In this document: positions 1 through 7,914 of the stretch, piece by piece
Numbering within the stretch: the stretch's first letter is position 1
Layout of the letters: the number at the start of each line of letters is the position of its first letter
Source of the DNA: an uncultured Peptoniphilus sp.
GTDB lineage: Bacteria > Bacillota > Clostridia > Tissierellales > Peptoniphilaceae
Direction of reading: 5' to 3'
Assembly: GCA_902488455.1 (NCBI GenBank)
Contig: CABTWG010000021.1
Coordinates: forward strand, 1-17,555
Length of the DNA stretch: 17,555 bases
The notes under the pieces: model-generated
Database searches by the model: none
Seen by the model: the letters and a program-made list of their open reading frames with translations, nothing else
Told to the model about the DNA's origin: nothing
Program-made: the position numbers and the translations under genes

Positions 1-10
1 CTTGTGCAAA

Positions 11-56
11 GAGTTCCAAAGAAGACGAGCAAAGCGAAGTCTGATTTGTAGAACTC
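11..56. other. Imperfect inverted repeat in left intergenic region
   Basis: GAGTTC at 11-16 is complementary to GAACTC at 51-56. The interval also holds AGAC (23-26) facing GTCT (38-41). This could be part of the same repeat mosaic as the neighbouring hairpin, or the tail of a terminator or RNA lying left of the window. No function can be assigned from the window. Confidence 0.3.
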
Positions 57-108
57 GACTGCCTAACTTCGGCGGTTGAAACCGCCTCCGCTCAGGGTGA
101 CTGTCTTC
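56..108. repeat. Dispersed repeat copy 1 with hairpin insert
   Basis: A perfect 6-bp hairpin (GGCGGT, loop TGAA, ACCGCC at 71-86) is followed by an 18-nt block at 87-104, TCCGCTCAGGGTGACTGT. That block recurs exactly at 17336-17353. Its extended form, 89-108, is found in inverted orientation at 17430-17449 (20 of 20 bases). The block sits between a TCGACT-like left flank and the constant right flank. It appears to be an interspersed, non-coding intergenic repeat. I see no ORF across it. Confidence 0.75.
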
Positions 109-166
109 ATAACATTCTTCCTTAAAATCACCAACACAACCTTCCATAACAAAATCGCTCCATTAA

Positions 167-195
167 TAGACTTTTTATTTAAATATATATATAAT
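167..195 (+). promoter_or_regulatory. Predicted sigma-A promoter for the CNNM/CBS gene
   Basis: The -10 is a perfect TATAAT at 190-195. The -35 is TAGACT at 167-172 (4 of 6 matches to TTGACA), with a 17-bp spacer. The AAGGAG ribosome binding site at 202-207 lies five bases before the ATG at 213. The transcript leader would be only about 10 nt, so the binding site would sit near the 5' end of the mRNA. Confidence 0.6.
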
Positions 196-212
196 AGAGA
201 AAAGGAGACTAA

Positions 213-1460
213 ATGGAAGATTACATTTATATAATTTTATTTTTAATATCGATATTTTTATCTTATAAGTACACGCTCATTGAAAATGCGCTACTGAACC
301 TCACCAGTTCAAAACTAAAAGATATGGAACAAGAAGGCATCAACACAAAGTTTTTAGAAAAAATAAAATCCGATGCAAAGACCTACTCCACCATCCTAAT
401 TGGTGACTACTTTGCAAACGGAATCGGTGTGCTTTCAATGTCCATTTATTTTTTTAATACCTTTGGCAAATATTACGAGCTACTGGGCGCACTTATCTCT
501 ATAATCATAGTGATAGTTATGGGAGAATCCCTTCCTAAACGCCTGGGAAGACAGTCTGTTGAAGATATACTTCGTAAAAATATCAAATTTATCAAAATCT
601 CAAACATAGTTCTAAGACCATTAGTTTTATTTATCGAAGCTATTTCAAGAATAATACTTACCATCACAAAAGTCGGCAAGGTCAGCGAACCTTTAATCAC
701 CGAGGAAGAACTAAAGGACTTCGTAAGCCTCTCAATGGAAGAAGGTATCATCGACAAATCAGAAGTGGGAATTATCGAAAATGTCATGGGATTTAAGGAC
801 TGTTTCGCAAAGGACATCATGACTCCTCGTACTGACATCGTAAGCCTTTCCCTAGATTCAACATATGACGATATTAAAAACATCATAAAGGAAGAATATT
901 TCTCAAGGATGCCTGTCTATGACGAAGATCTCGACAATATCGTCGGCACCCTATATGTAAAGGACCTTTTTGCAATAGACTTCGTTGGGACCCTTCGTGA
1001 TAACAAGGACATACTTCGTGAAGCCAACTTCACCTACGAATATAAACCTGTGTCCAGTCTATTTACAGAGATGCGCCACAAGAAGATTTCCGTTTCAATA
1101 GTCAGCGACGAATACGGTGGCACCGAAGGTATGATAACCATCGAGGACATCTTGGAAAAAATCGTAGGAGAAATAAACGACGAGTACGACGAAGAAGAAG
1201 ATATGGACATTATAAAGCTCACCAACAAGAGATACTTGGTTGACGGATCTACCAACTACGAAGACCTAAACCACCTACTAGATACAAATCTAAGCTCAGA
1301 AGAATACGATTCAGTAGGGGGAATCATAATCGAAAAGATCGATAGGTTCCCAGAAAAAGGTGAAAATATCGAAATCGACGGAATAAACTTCCTCGTTGAA
1401 GAAGTCTCAAAAAATAGAATCGACAAGGTCATCGTCGACATTACAAATAAAAAGAATTAA
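213..1460 (+). CDS. CNNM/CBS-pair/CorC_HlyC-domain membrane protein (hemolysin-family)
   Basis: This 415-residue integral membrane protein has the full architecture of the bacterial CorC/CNNM (historically hemolysin C-like) family, which is linked to Mg2+/Co2+ or other cation export. The N-terminal DUF21/CNNM region has membrane segments near residues 4-20, 58-80, 88-104 and 130-150. It carries the family motif GESLPKR at 104-110, just after the third segment. A cytoplasmic CBS pair follows at about 198-320 (DIMTPRTDIV at 201-210, SRMPVYDEDL at 231-240, and DEYGGTEGMITIEDI around 299-313). An acidic linker and a CorC_HlyC domain at about 332-412 complete it. Length is normal for the family. 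AAGGAG lies five bases before the ATG, and a terminator follows directly, so the gene is monocistronic. The family is certain; the transported ion is not. Confidence 0.93.
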   Translation: MEDYIYIILFLISIFLSYKYTLIENALLNLTSSKLKDMEQEGINTKFLEKIKSDAKTYSTILIGDYFANGIGVLSMSIYFFNTFGKYYELLGALISIIIVIVMGESLPKRLGRQSVEDILRKNIKFIKISNIVLRPLVLFIEAISRIILTITKVGKVSEPLITEEELKDFVSLSMEEGIIDKSEVGIIENVMGFKDCFAKDIMTPRTDIVSLSLDSTYDDIKNIIKEEYFSRMPVYDEDLDNIVGTLYVKDLFAIDFVGTLRDNKDILREANFTYEYKPVSSLFTEMRHKKISVSIVSDEYGGTEGMITIEDILEKIVGEINDEYDEEEDMDIIKLTNKRYLVDGSTNYEDLNHLLDTNLSSEEYDSVGGIIIEKIDRFPEKGENIEIDGINFLVEEVSKNRIDKVIVDITNKKN

Positions 1461-1486
1461 ACTCGGGAATGCCCCGAGTTTTTTTG
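1460..1486 (+). terminator. Rho-independent terminator of the CNNM/CBS gene
   Basis: An 8-bp stem (AACTCGGG 1460-1467, CCCGAGTT 1473-1480) with loop AATGC starts at the last base of the stop codon. It runs into a T-tract at 1479-1486. Confidence 0.9.
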
Positions 1487-1520
1487 TTTGCAATATAATT
1501 CCAAGATTAAATTTTGCAAT

Positions 1521-1543
1521 CAAAAAAGAGCCTTGTGGCTCTT
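1521..1543 (-). terminator. Rho-independent terminator of the lipid kinase gene
   Basis: The stem AAGAGCC (1526-1532) pairs with GGCTCTT (1537-1543) around loop TTGT. On the plus strand an A-tract at 1522-1527 precedes and enters the stem, so the minus-strand transcript ends in a U-tract. It faces the terminator of the convergent gene on the left. Confidence 0.8.
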
Positions 1544-1573
1544 AATTTAAATTTTTAAAAATTCTTTCTAATC

Positions 1574-2485
1574 TTATCTTATTTGATCTCTATTTTTTAA
1601 GTCTGCAATTATTGCAAGGTTCAAATTTTCTCTATTTATTTTTAAATCAAATTCTCTACCCTTTAGGAGTTCGCCGTCGATATTTAGGTTGATTTCTTCT
1701 TCGAGTTCGATCTTTACATTTTCCGTCTTAAAGGTTTTGATTTTATCTTCATTAAATATCTGACCTTTTTTGTACTTAGGTATTAGCCTAATGATTTCTG
1801 GTACTTTTAAATATTCTGCCAAGACTATTTCCATTTTACCGTCGTTTAAGATACTGTTCGGTGCCGGATTAAATCCTCCTCCATAGTAGGATCCGTTGCA
1901 AAATGCACAGAGTGTATATTTTCCTTCGATTACTTTTTCATCTATGGTCATCTTTAGACGTTGCCCTCTATTGTTAAAGAGTACCTTTAAGGTTGCAAGG
2001 TCGTAGATTCTCTTGCCCAAAAATTTATATTTCTTCGCATATTCCCTTGCATATTCTAAGACTTGTGAATCAAGGCCTGTCGATGCAATATTTATTGATG
2101 TGTGGGTGCTATTTATTTCTATGGTGTCTATCTTTTTAATTTTAGGATCTATTAAATTTTCCAATGTGAACTTTTCATATTCAAAGATCTTTGAAAAATC
2201 ATTTGCCGTTCCCATCGGTATAAGCCCCAATGCAATGTCTGTATTTTTTAAGACATTTGCGATTTCAGATAGGGTTCCATCGCCGCCGCAGGCATAGACT
2301 ATTCCCTCACTATTTTCATGGGCAAATTCCATCGCCGCTTTTCTTGCGTGGTTTTCATCTTCTGTAAAGACGAATTGGCATTCATCTATTAAGTTGTTCT
2401 TTGTGAAAAACTCTTCTATTTCTCTATGGAATTTTTTAAAATCATTCTTTCCAGCTTTGGTGCTATATATAAATAAATATTTCAT
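1574..2485 (-). CDS. Diacylglycerol/lipid kinase family protein (YegS/DagK-like)
   Basis: This 303-residue protein belongs to the DAGK catalytic-domain family, which phosphorylates lipid alcohols (diacylglycerol or related substrates) with ATP at the inner membrane face. The nucleotide-binding glycine motif GGDGT is at 67-71, preceded by a strand (GIVYAC) and followed by LSEIANVL. GTANDF at 92-97, GGGFNPAP at 202-209 and the C-terminal DGE motif at 270-272 are all family hallmarks. Length is typical. It opens MKYLFIYSTKAGK, the usual first beta strand and P-loop-like turn, so the ATG at 2485 is right although its ribosome binding site is poor: GGGAG is 15 bases upstream. It is transcribed alone between two minus-strand terminators. 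The substrate (diacylglycerol, undecaprenol or another lipid) cannot be read from sequence. Confidence 0.92.
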   Translation of the reverse strand: MKYLFIYSTKAGKNDFKKFHREIEEFFTKNNLIDECQFVFTEDENHARKAAMEFAHENSEGIVYACGGDGTLSEIANVLKNTDIALGLIPMGTANDFSKIFEYEKFTLENLIDPKIKKIDTIEINSTHTSINIASTGLDSQVLEYAREYAKKYKFLGKRIYDLATLKVLFNNRGQRLKMTIDEKVIEGKYTLCAFCNGSYYGGGFNPAPNSILNDGKMEIVLAEYLKVPEIIRLIPKYKKGQIFNEDKIKTFKTENVKIELEEEINLNIDGELLKGREFDLKINRENLNLAIIADLKNRDQIR

Positions 2486-2554
2486 AAATTTATGGTGTAA
2501 CTCCCGACTCTTAGTACTATTAAAGTGCTTATTTAGCTATATAAACATGAACTC

Positions 2555-2560
2555 ATTATA
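2555..2560 (-). promoter_or_regulatory. Candidate -10 box for the lipid kinase gene
   Basis: Reading the minus strand there is a perfect TATAAT at 2560-2555. TTGTAA lies 14 bases further upstream, which is too close for a good -35, so recognition may rely on the -10 alone. It lies downstream of the operon terminator at 2591-2618 and predicts a leader of about 60 nt before the ATG at 2485. Confidence 0.4.
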
Positions 2561-2590
2561 ACATAGATTTTAATTTACAAACTAACATAT

Positions 2591-2618
2591 AAAAAAATAC
2601 CGGAGACATAATCTCCGG
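2591..2618 (-). terminator. Rho-independent terminator of the 5-oxoproline operon
   Basis: The stem CCGGAGA (2600-2606) pairs with TCTCCGG (2612-2618), loop CATAA. An A-tract at 2591-2597 on the plus strand becomes the U-tract of the minus-strand transcript. It lies immediately after pcp and closes the five-gene operon. Confidence 0.9.
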
Positions 2619-2624
2619 AAATTT

Positions 2625-3236
2625 TTATTTTTCTTCTATTATTGTTTCAAGAGCAATTTCGATTGATTTTACAATGTCATCCTCACTCATAAATGGTGTG
2701 CCTGCTGGTTTATCTATTACTTGTTCTGCTATGAATGGAACGTGAATAAATCCACTCTTTAAACCTTTGTATTTCTTTTCACCTAGGTATCTTATTGAGT
2801 ATAGCACGTCGTTACATACATAAGCTCCTGCTGTGAATGATACGTATGCAGGTAGGCCTGCCTTCTTAATGTTTTCTACAATTTCAGGAACTGGTAGGTT
2901 TGAAATATATCCGTCTGCTCCGTCTTCCTCAATTTTTTCATACATTGGTTCGTTGCCTTCGTTGTCAGGTATTCTTGCAACCCTTGCGTTTACTCCTACG
3001 TATTCAACACTTACACAGGATCTATTTCCTGCTTGTCCTATGGATAGAACAACGTCTGGATTTATTTCTTCTATCTTTTCTGCTATTCTTTGAGGTCCTT
3101 TTCCAAATACAGTCGGTATTTCTAGTTTAACTATTTCTGAACCTTTTATTTCATCTCTTACTTTTTTTACTGCTTCCCATGCTGGATTTACTTTTTCTCC
3201 TCCAAATGGGTCGAAGCCTGTTAATAATATTTTCAT
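2625..3236 (-). CDS. pcp: Pyroglutamyl-peptidase I
   Basis: This 203-residue cytoplasmic cysteine peptidase (MEROPS C15) removes N-terminal pyroglutamate (5-oxoproline) from peptides. The family-defining N-terminus MKILLTGFDPFGG is intact. The catalytic triad is visible: Glu78 in VSVEYVGVNARVARIPDN, Cys141 in GAYVCNDVLY and His165 in GFIHVPF. Length matches the family (about 200-215). AAGGAG lies about five bases before the ATG, and only nine bases separate the start from the DUF979 stop codon, so it is the last gene of the operon. The enzyme liberates the compound that the two upstream membrane proteins are thought to move. I see no truncation or missing residue. Confidence 0.97.
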   Translation of the reverse strand: MKILLTGFDPFGGEKVNPAWEAVKKVRDEIKGSEIVKLEIPTVFGKGPQRIAEKIEEINPDVVLSIGQAGNRSCVSVEYVGVNARVARIPDNEGNEPMYEKIEEDGADGYISNLPVPEIVENIKKAGLPAYVSFTAGAYVCNDVLYSIRYLGEKKYKGLKSGFIHVPFIAEQVIDKPAGTPFMSEDDIVKSIEIALETIIEEK

Positions 3237-3245
3237 TCTTTCTCC

Positions 3246-4190
3246 TTAGCTAAAAATTATCATATAAACAATTTGTACTACTAGCATGATTAATGCAGGT
3301 ACAACTTGATTTTTGATTACTCCGTTCTTGTCTTTCATTTCAAGTATTGCAACTGGAACTATATTGAAGTTTGCAGCCATTGGTGTCATAAGCGTTCCGC
3401 AATATCCGCAAGTAAGTGCCAACATTCCTATGATTGTTGGATCTGCTCCTTGTGCAAGTACGAATGGAGCTCCTATTCCTACGGTCATTACTGTTATGGC
3501 AGCAAATGCATTACCCATTACCATTGTAAATAGTGCCATTCCTATTGCATATACGATTATTCCCACAGCTACATTGCCTTCTGGAATTATATTTCCCACT
3601 ATGTCTGATACGACTTGTCCTACTCCTGCTTGAGTAAATACTGCTCCTAAAGATGCTAAAAACATAGGTAGCATACTTAGAGGTCCTACAAGGTCAAGTA
3701 GTCTTTTTGAGTCTCTTAGATATATATCAAGGGTATTGTCTTTGTTCATAATGGATAGAGTTATCATCGCTAATATAACTCCGCAGCCAACTCCTACCAA
3801 TGCTCCAAGTTTTGTCATTGTTGCAAATATTACTGCTGTAAGTCCTATCATAAATGCAGGGATAAATATTTTATATCCGAGTTTATCGCTTACTGCTTTT
3901 GTATATTCTTTTGCAGGTATGTCATTTGTCTTGTATGAAACTTGGTTGAATATTGCTGGTAGAGCCATTAGTACTACTAAGACACCTACAGCTTTTACTG
4001 GTATCCATCTTCCTAGAGCTATTACTACTCCAAGTATTATCCAAAATATTCCTGTACCTATTCTCTTGTCATTTGCCTTGTCTTTTAAATTTCTTATTCC
4101 TGTATTTAGAAGCAATAGTCCTATTACTATATAAAGGATTTCAAGAAGTTTTGCTCCTGTTGTTACTTCAGTTGATGTGAAAAAACTCAT
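3246..4190 (-). CDS. DUF979 family membrane protein, putative 5-oxoproline transporter subunit
   Basis: A very hydrophobic 314-residue protein with about nine or ten membrane segments, among them residues about 14-30, 45-60, 66-82, 108-125, 170-190, 205-225 and 290-313. A glycine/methionine-rich stretch (MALFTMVMGNAFAAITVMTVG) and GTLMTPMAANFN near the C-terminus resemble the substrate-binding segments of ion-transporter-superfamily carriers. Overall features match DUF979, which is almost always encoded next to DUF969. Current databases name the pair 5-oxoproline transporter subunits because of recurrent linkage to pyroglutamyl peptidase or 5-oxoprolinase genes. Its ATG overlaps the DUF969 stop in an ATGA, indicating coupled translation. 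The transported compound and direction are inferred from context. Confidence 0.88.
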   Translation of the reverse strand: MSFFTSTEVTTGAKLLEILYIVIGLLLLNTGIRNLKDKANDKRIGTGIFWIILGVVIALGRWIPVKAVGVLVVLMALPAIFNQVSYKTNDIPAKEYTKAVSDKLGYKIFIPAFMIGLTAVIFATMTKLGALVGVGCGVILAMITLSIMNKDNTLDIYLRDSKRLLDLVGPLSMLPMFLASLGAVFTQAGVGQVVSDIVGNIIPEGNVAVGIIVYAIGMALFTMVMGNAFAAITVMTVGIGAPFVLAQGADPTIIGMLALTCGYCGTLMTPMAANFNIVPVAILEMKDKNGVIKNQVVPALIMLVVQIVYMIIFS

Positions 4191-4864
4191 TTAGCTGCCC
4201 CCTTTGCTCCTTTTTTAGATAGTTTTTTATCTTTTGCCATATAGTAAACTATTCCTACAAGTGTAGCTATTATTGCTATTGGTATTTCTACTTTTGCAAG
4301 GTCTATTAGTTCAACATTGTATCCAAGTTCTTTTAAAGTTCCTTGAACTAATAGTCCTCCTGCTCCACCAACGAATAGTACTTGTCCGAAGAACCAGGTT
4401 ATGTTTTCCATACCTGCTGCCATTCCCTTTACTTCTTCTATATGTTCTTCGTGGTTGTCTGCTGGAACTTCTCTTACTGCAGCTTCAGCCATTGGCATTA
4501 CTACTGGACGGATAAATCCTGCAACTCCTCCGAAACTTGCGTTAAATGCTGCAAATATTACTCTCATTATTCCGTAAGATGCGATGATCTTGCCTGCGTT
4601 TGCATTCTTTTTCTTTGAAATGAATTTCGCAGCTGATTCTCTCAAACCGTTTCTTTCAAGAGTTCCTGTTACAAGCATTACTATTACAAATATCATCATT
4701 GCTCTGTTATTTACAAAGCTAGTGCCTAAGGTTTCTAAGAAACCATCAATTCCTAAGCCTCCTACAATTGCTGTTGCAATCATGGAAACAAAGATTATAG
4801 CAATTGAATTAAATTTTAGGGCAAAACCTAAAATAAGAATTGCTATACCTATTAGTTTTATCAT
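4187..4864 (-). CDS. DUF969 family membrane protein, putative 5-oxoproline transporter subunit
   Basis: This 225-residue integral membrane protein has about six hydrophobic segments (near residues 3-17, 20-37, 54-68, 95-115, 155-180 and 195-212) and a basic, lysine/alanine-rich C-terminal tail. Composition, length and the conserved stretches LVTGTLERNGL and FGGVAGFIRPVVMP match DUF969. It is the partner of the DUF979 protein encoded directly downstream; the two likely form one carrier. Both junctions are ATGA four-base overlaps, with the M14 stop at 4861-4863 and with the DUF979 start at 4190. Its AGGAGG ribosome binding site is inside the last codons of the M14 gene. Nothing is degraded. The substrate assignment is by family naming and context. 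Confidence 0.88.
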   Translation of the reverse strand: MIKLIGIAILILGFALKFNSIAIIFVSMIATAIVGGLGIDGFLETLGTSFVNNRAMMIFVIVMLVTGTLERNGLRESAAKFISKKKNANAGKIIASYGIMRVIFAAFNASFGGVAGFIRPVVMPMAEAAVREVPADNHEEHIEEVKGMAAGMENITWFFGQVLFVGGAGGLLVQGTLKELGYNVELIDLAKVEIPIAIIATLVGIVYYMAKDKKLSKKGAKGAAK

Positions 4865-7800
4865 AGTGTCCTCCTTCTGTTTCGGTAGATTCTACCTCCA
4901 CATTTTGTATTAATTTTTCTATCAAATAAAATTTCCTTTTTGGAAATGAATTTTATTGTGTCCAAGTTGTGAGCAGTGTGTGCCTTTGAACATAATTTTA
5001 AAAATTCTCCATCTGCAGACTCATCTATTACTTCACTGGTAAAGCCTACCTTGGTTATTTCTGGATACCTTATTGAAAGATATCTGTGTTCCCTATTGGT
5101 ATCAAAGCCTATCCAATAAAAGATTATATCTTTGTAGTAACCCGTTGGAAACATCTTTGGCATAAGTGAGTGAGCATATTTTTCAAACCTGTCCTGCATA
5201 TCCAAATTCATTTTATGCATCAAGTCGTCTTTATTTATTGAATCTGCAATTACATCTTGAAGTTCTTCACAAAGCTTGTAGTTTTCACTATACTCCTCTT
5301 CCTTTGGATACCAAAAATATCCATAAATAAGTGACCTTGGAAGCCAAAATCCTTTGTAGGCTGGTGCTGTATATCCTGAAAATGGTTGAGCCCATTCGTG
5401 ATGAGGCACGCCGTGGTTGTCACAGTATATATCTGGAAGATGTCTATAGAAGATTTCTACCATTGCTTCAGCTTCGGTATGAATTGAATCTTCCTTGAAA
5501 TATTCATGAGCGAACTCTTTTCCAAGAGCATTGAACCTTGCGATGTGGAATATCCAATTAGGATGCTCTTTAATCAGAAGGCTGTGAATATATGACCCGT
5601 CTGGATTTTCCATAGGTATCAAAACTACATTTACTTTTTTAAGAAGCTCTTTATCTTCCAAAAGCTTCTCTATGAGTTCATAGCATGAATTGGATGAAGA
5701 GACCTCATTTGCATGATGTCTTTCATTGATATACATTGTAGGCTTTTTCATCGTCCTTTTAAAAGTCGGAGTGAAATCATCGTCTACATTAAACTCAATA
5801 GATTCAATATCCCTGCCCATGAAACTTTTGGTAATATAGTTTATTTTTAAATTCTCATTAGATCTTAATGAATCATTTAAAGCACAGATGTCTTCGTGAT
5901 TTAAAACTTTTTCATCAAAGGCTGGAACATTTTCATGAAGTCTATGTTTTTCTCCAACCTCATATTCTTTGCCATTTATTATAATGGCATTGATATTTAA
6001 ATCAGAAAATTTACTCAAGCCACACTTTAAAATCTTTGAATAGATTTCAAGTTCATCACTATTTAAACTACATTCAATGATTAATTTTGGTCCATCTTCA
6101 TACCTATAACCTAGTAATTTGTAATTTAGATTCATATCCAAGTATTCTTTTTTAGAATCTACTATTACAAAAGGCTTGGTGTCTAAGAAGTTTCTAAGTT
6201 CAACTTCAAATTTTACATTTCCAGCTCTATTATGGATAAATGGCATTATCAGTCCTGGACTGTCGAAGTTTCCTGCGTTCATTTTTTGACCAAGAGCTTT
6301 AAAATAATCAAGACCTACAAAGTATAAGTCTTCGTGGAAGTGATCGATTGAGGAGATCCTATCTTGTCTAACATTTAGATTCTTATCAGTTTCTGAAAGG
6401 CTTATATCCATAAATAGTTCTGCGAAAAATGGCTGTGATTCTTCTTTAAGATTTTTATTTTCGATATCTTTTCCGATTTCAGATAGAATGTTTTGATAGG
6501 TGTCCCAAACATTTTCCAAGTCGGTTTTAAAAGTTTCAATTATTTTTTCCTCGCCGATTGTGATTTCAAAATAACCTGTTTGAGGATGAACAAGACCCAT
6601 TCCCTTAAAATCATCTAGGTAAGGTCTCTCAGATAGAATGACTTTGTAACTGTCTCTTAAAACTTCATTTCCTTTTGATTTTGCGACAATTTCATAGGAG
6701 TCTTCCATATCCTTATTTGTAAATTTAATTCTATCCCTATCCATCGAAAGCTCTTTTGCCAAAATATCATCAATTGGATAGAGCTCTTGCAAATATCTTA
6801 TAGGAAGATCTAAAAATTTATTTTCATCTCCGGCACCTTGATTACTGTAACTTGGAACTGCCCCAGCTTCGTCGGAAAAGTCAGCTCCATCCATGTATGA
6901 CCAATAGATTTCTATTTCATCGACTTCTTTTCCAATTAGATCTGGCAAAATATAATCTTCTATCCAAGAAAAACCGCTTTTATATGAATCTATGACTTGA
7001 ACTTTTCCCTTCACTGATTTTTTAAGCTCTTCTTCAAGTTCTTTTCTCACTTCAAGAGGCTCGCTTATGGCACATCTTATGGAGTCGATATCTTTATATT
7101 TCTTTAACTTTTGAAGTAAAACATCTTTCTCCCAAGGAAATTCATACTCTTTTCTCTTAAAGACTTCTTTGTTCTTAAAACTTTCTATTTTTAAATCTTT
7201 AAATAAATCTCTATAAGCCTTTAAGTTTGAATCATAGGTATGATCTATATAAATCTCTTTAGATTTTGCGGCTGCCTTTGTAAGCTGAAGTTCATAGGAA
7301 TTTTCTCTGAAAACTCTATTTGTAATAAACTCGGCTCTCTCTAAATCTTCATCTGTCAAAAGCTTAAAGAAATTGTCGAAATCCCTATAAAAGACTTGTG
7401 TCTTTTCTCCAAATAAAATTTCATCGAATTCAGCTTTTTCAAATTCGAAATCATTGGAGGAAAAACTTATGTCAAGAGAATTGACATCCATTGCCTTTCT
7501 TCTTACTAATTCGCACAAAATTTTAAATTCTTCAAAATTTAAATCACTCGGATCGCAACTTATCTTCGTAGATCTTTTTAGAAATTCATCTCTATAGATT
7601 CCATCTAAGAACATGGACTGTTCTTTTAAGTCTTCTTTTTCTTCTATCTTGAAATCTTCATCTTGGTATGAAAAAATATCCATTGCAATCTTATTAAATG
7701 CTCTATCAATATCGTCATCGCTAATGGTTATTTCAATTTTTCCATTATTTTCTTTGATATTAAAGTTTCCGTCTTCTATTAAAAATTCTTCAGAGCTTTC

Positions 7801-7914
7801 ATTAGAAGTAATTAAAGGACCTTTAATGGAATCTTCTTCAAGGCCTATGAGGCTCGCAAGTTTTAAGGCAAGCTTTCTAAGGTGAAGTTTATCCTCTTTT
7901 AATCTTATTTGCAT
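4861..7914 (-). CDS. M14 family zinc metallopeptidase with long N-terminal region
   Basis: This 1017-residue protein has an M14-type zinc carboxypeptidase domain confined to its last third (about 690-990). Zinc ligands are His734 and Glu737 in HANE, with His834 in CDNHG as the third. NPDG at 770-773 matches the conserved substrate-binding loop of the family. Glu961 in FTSEVID is a plausible catalytic glutamate. Residues 1-690 are acidic and lysine-rich, contain no motif I recognise, and show no signal peptide or membrane segment, so a cytoplasmic enzyme is expected. GGAGG lies four bases before the ATG. The start overlaps the preceding gamma-glutamylcyclotransferase-like gene by ten bases and the end overlaps DUF969 by four, so it is an integral operon member. 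Whether it is a carboxypeptidase, an endopeptidase or an amidase is open. Confidence 0.85.
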   Translation of the reverse strand: MQIRLKEDKLHLRKLALKLASLIGLEEDSIKGPLITSNESSEEFLIEDGNFNIKENNGKIEITISDDDIDRAFNKIAMDIFSYQDEDFKIEEKEDLKEQSMFLDGIYRDEFLKRSTKISCDPSDLNFEEFKILCELVRRKAMDVNSLDISFSSNDFEFEKAEFDEILFGEKTQVFYRDFDNFFKLLTDEDLERAEFITNRVFRENSYELQLTKAAAKSKEIYIDHTYDSNLKAYRDLFKDLKIESFKNKEVFKRKEYEFPWEKDVLLQKLKKYKDIDSIRCAISEPLEVRKELEEELKKSVKGKVQVIDSYKSGFSWIEDYILPDLIGKEVDEIEIYWSYMDGADFSDEAGAVPSYSNQGAGDENKFLDLPIRYLQELYPIDDILAKELSMDRDRIKFTNKDMEDSYEIVAKSKGNEVLRDSYKVILSERPYLDDFKGMGLVHPQTGYFEITIGEEKIIETFKTDLENVWDTYQNILSEIGKDIENKNLKEESQPFFAELFMDISLSETDKNLNVRQDRISSIDHFHEDLYFVGLDYFKALGQKMNAGNFDSPGLIMPFIHNRAGNVKFEVELRNFLDTKPFVIVDSKKEYLDMNLNYKLLGYRYEDGPKLIIECSLNSDELEIYSKILKCGLSKFSDLNINAIIINGKEYEVGEKHRLHENVPAFDEKVLNHEDICALNDSLRSNENLKINYITKSFMGRDIESIEFNVDDDFTPTFKRTMKKPTMYINERHHANEVSSSNSCYELIEKLLEDKELLKKVNVVLIPMENPDGSYIHSLLIKEHPNWIFHIARFNALGKEFAHEYFKEDSIHTEAEAMVEIFYRHLPDIYCDNHGVPHHEWAQPFSGYTAPAYKGFWLPRSLIYGYFWYPKEEEYSENYKLCEELQDVIADSINKDDLMHKMNLDMQDRFEKYAHSLMPKMFPTGYYKDIIFYWIGFDTNREHRYLSIRYPEITKVGFTSEVIDESADGEFLKLCSKAHTAHNLDTIKFISKKEILFDRKINTKCGGRIYRNRRRTL

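Noticed and set aside
56..108. The GGCGGTTGAAACCGCC hairpin as a tRNA arm or the window edge as a tRNA gene.
   Set aside because: No acceptor stem, anticodon arm or CCA context can be built; the segment matches a dispersed repeat instead.
3736..4134. Open frames of up to 132 codons antisense to the DUF979 gene, and similar ones opposite DUF969.
   Set aside because: They mirror the hydrophobic codons of the true genes, lack plausible initiation sites and interrupt no gap.
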